Of a DNA stretch of 64,000 bases, positions 62,736 to 64,000 are shown one piece after another. The position numbers and the translations under genes are program-made. Below the pieces are notes generated by a model. That model saw only the letters and a program-made list of their open reading frames with translations. It was not told where the DNA came from and made no database searches. The stretch comes from Branchipolynoe longqiensis (lineage: Eukaryota > Annelida > Polychaeta > Phyllodocida > Polynoidae): positions 9,348,963 to 9,412,962 of the forward strand of contig CM059194.1 in NCBI GenBank assembly GCA_030323885.1, given 5' to 3'. The number at the start of each line of letters is the position of its first letter. Position 1 is the first letter of the stretch.

Positions 62736-64000
62736 GCCTCAGCAATATTGACAATTGAATTGAAAAATTTGGATAAACTAGCATCATCATTAAAAATTCA
62801 GTAGCTATGGAGTCATGCACTTTTATAATTGATATTGTCAATTTTACTTTCAGGAGAACAAACTTAGCTGAAATTCAGTCCCAATGTCTCATATCACAGT
62901 ATGTATATTCTCTTAATACGCCAACTAATTTATGCTGAACTGTCCTATTATAAATATATGGTGCTATCTACAGGGATGAAAGATCTCTGTGATTTAGCCA
63001 ATTTCCAAAATTTGTGAAAATTGCGGATTTCCATGATTTGTTATATTTACCGAGTAACATTATATAAAGTCGTCAGCTGGCAGCTGTAGTTGTGTAGGCA
63101 GGCTAATATGAAACCACTACAGGCAAGTAGAAGTAAGGCAGAGTATAGAGTGACAGGTAGAGAGAGCTTGCACCCTCAGTTTTATTAGTATATAGTGGTT
63201 TTAGAATTCAAGATGGCCTGTCACATGACCAATCCTCCAATCAACAGTATGCATTCACATGTCCACCAATCAACAGTATGCATTCCAGTATCCATGCCTT
63301 GGTTGTTTTGGCCTACCTGCCCTGTTGTGTCTGGGTGTGCAGTGATCCGTATCTAACAGTTGGGGGGGGAGGGGGTTGTGAGCAGAGCTGCTAAGGCCCT
63401 ATCACAGTAACAGTAGTGCCCCTCTCACACTATCTATATGTAAAAATATACGGATTTTCGGTTAAGAATTATATATTGGCAGAGAGCATTATTATTCTTG
63501 GATACTGGAGTGGGACTGATATTATGTAATCTAAAGGTAACTAAAGTCAACAGAAGTCCACTCCCATTGTACATGATACTGAGTGAGGTAAACTATATGT
63601 TATCTACTAAGAGTGGAGTTGATGGAAATGTACATGATGCTGAATAGAGTAAACCATCTGTTATATATGATGTTTGGAGTTAATGAAAAGAGTTCCTTTG
63701 CAAGAAGCAGTACAGGATGGTTGAAATGTTCTCTATGTGTTCATACAGAATACAAAGGAGGAAAAGAATGATTTTACTATATATACAAATCTGTAACTGT
63801 TTGCAAGGTCCTGTCCACCCAAGACCACCGACTGACCCACCAGCCTAATTTGCATATGTATAGAGTGCACCACCTGCAGCTGGCTTGAGTGACAGCCCCT
63901 AATGGGGTGGTCACCCACCCAGTCTGTGGGGGAGTGTCTCATTGGCTGGTTGGGGAATGTCCGGTCACCTGACTCCCTTGGCCTATCCTGACCACACACT
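62736..64000. other. gene-less interval
   Basis: CCAATCAACAGTATGCATTC occurs twice (~63237, ~63266). 63716-63810 resembles 14050-14130. The last ~120 bases (TGGGGTGGTCACCCACCCAG and on) are GC-richer and could start another element beyond the edge. No coding sequence seen. Confidence 0.4.

Overview
This is a stretch of animal nuclear DNA made almost entirely of mobile elements. I see no convincing single-copy host gene. The evidence is DIRS-type and other tyrosine-recombinase (YR) retrotransposons, a CR1/Jockey-type LINE, a tRNA-derived SINE, LTR-like solo repeats, a Maverick/Polinton-like fragment, a large eukaryotic minisatellite, TATA/poly(A)-type signals and no bacterial operon structure. 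The mix suits a marine invertebrate (lower deuterostome, mollusc, brachiopod or annelid). I cannot name the species.

Layout. 1-1160: end of a Maverick/Polinton/adintovirus-like element (capsid-type protein cut by the window edge, then a broken adenain-type protease). 1400-3340: hairpin repeats, a SINE, and the end of a YR retroelement. 3972-9876: a DIRS-1-like element, structurally complete, with gag, RT/RNase H and YR genes, inverted terminal repeats and an internal complementary region; its pol is broken by a SINE and several frameshifts. 10.3-12.7 kb: a CpG-dense repeat, a pol fragment and an LTR-like repeat. 14.1-17.5 kb: a very GC-rich, broken YR element on the minus strand. 17.5-22.3 kb: gene-poor repeats. 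22.4-28.0 kb: a 24-bp minisatellite of over 5 kb that keeps long frames open on both strands. 28.0-32.6 kb: a second LTR-like copy and a second minus-strand YR element. 32.6-38.5 kb: a LINE-type insertion with a broken endonuclease/RT ORF and an intact ORF joining a LINE ORF1-like region to a NADAR domain. 40.1-46.3 kb: a third YR family with gag, RT/RNase H and YR, carrying a recent 698-bp tandem duplication. 46.5-51 kb: a two-frame transposase-like gene between tandem arrays. 51.9-52.7 kb: two copies of a small palindromic element, each inside a different, perfectly mirrored flank. 53-57.4 kb: LINE endonuclease remnant, repeats and a possible LTR. 57.4-62.7 kb: a fourth YR element on the minus strand, broken. 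62.8-64 kb: no gene seen.

How the parts relate. Each YR element encodes a zinc-binding Gag, an RT/RNase H and a tyrosine recombinase that would insert a circular cDNA. The elements at 14-17, 29-32 and 57-62 kb, and the fragment at 10.7-12 kb, belong to one superfamily: same Gag motifs and same RT block around YLDDFVG. The most unusual coding sequence is the NADAR-containing ORF at 37.7-38.7 kb. The most unusual structure is the mirrored-flank pair at 51.9-52.7 kb.
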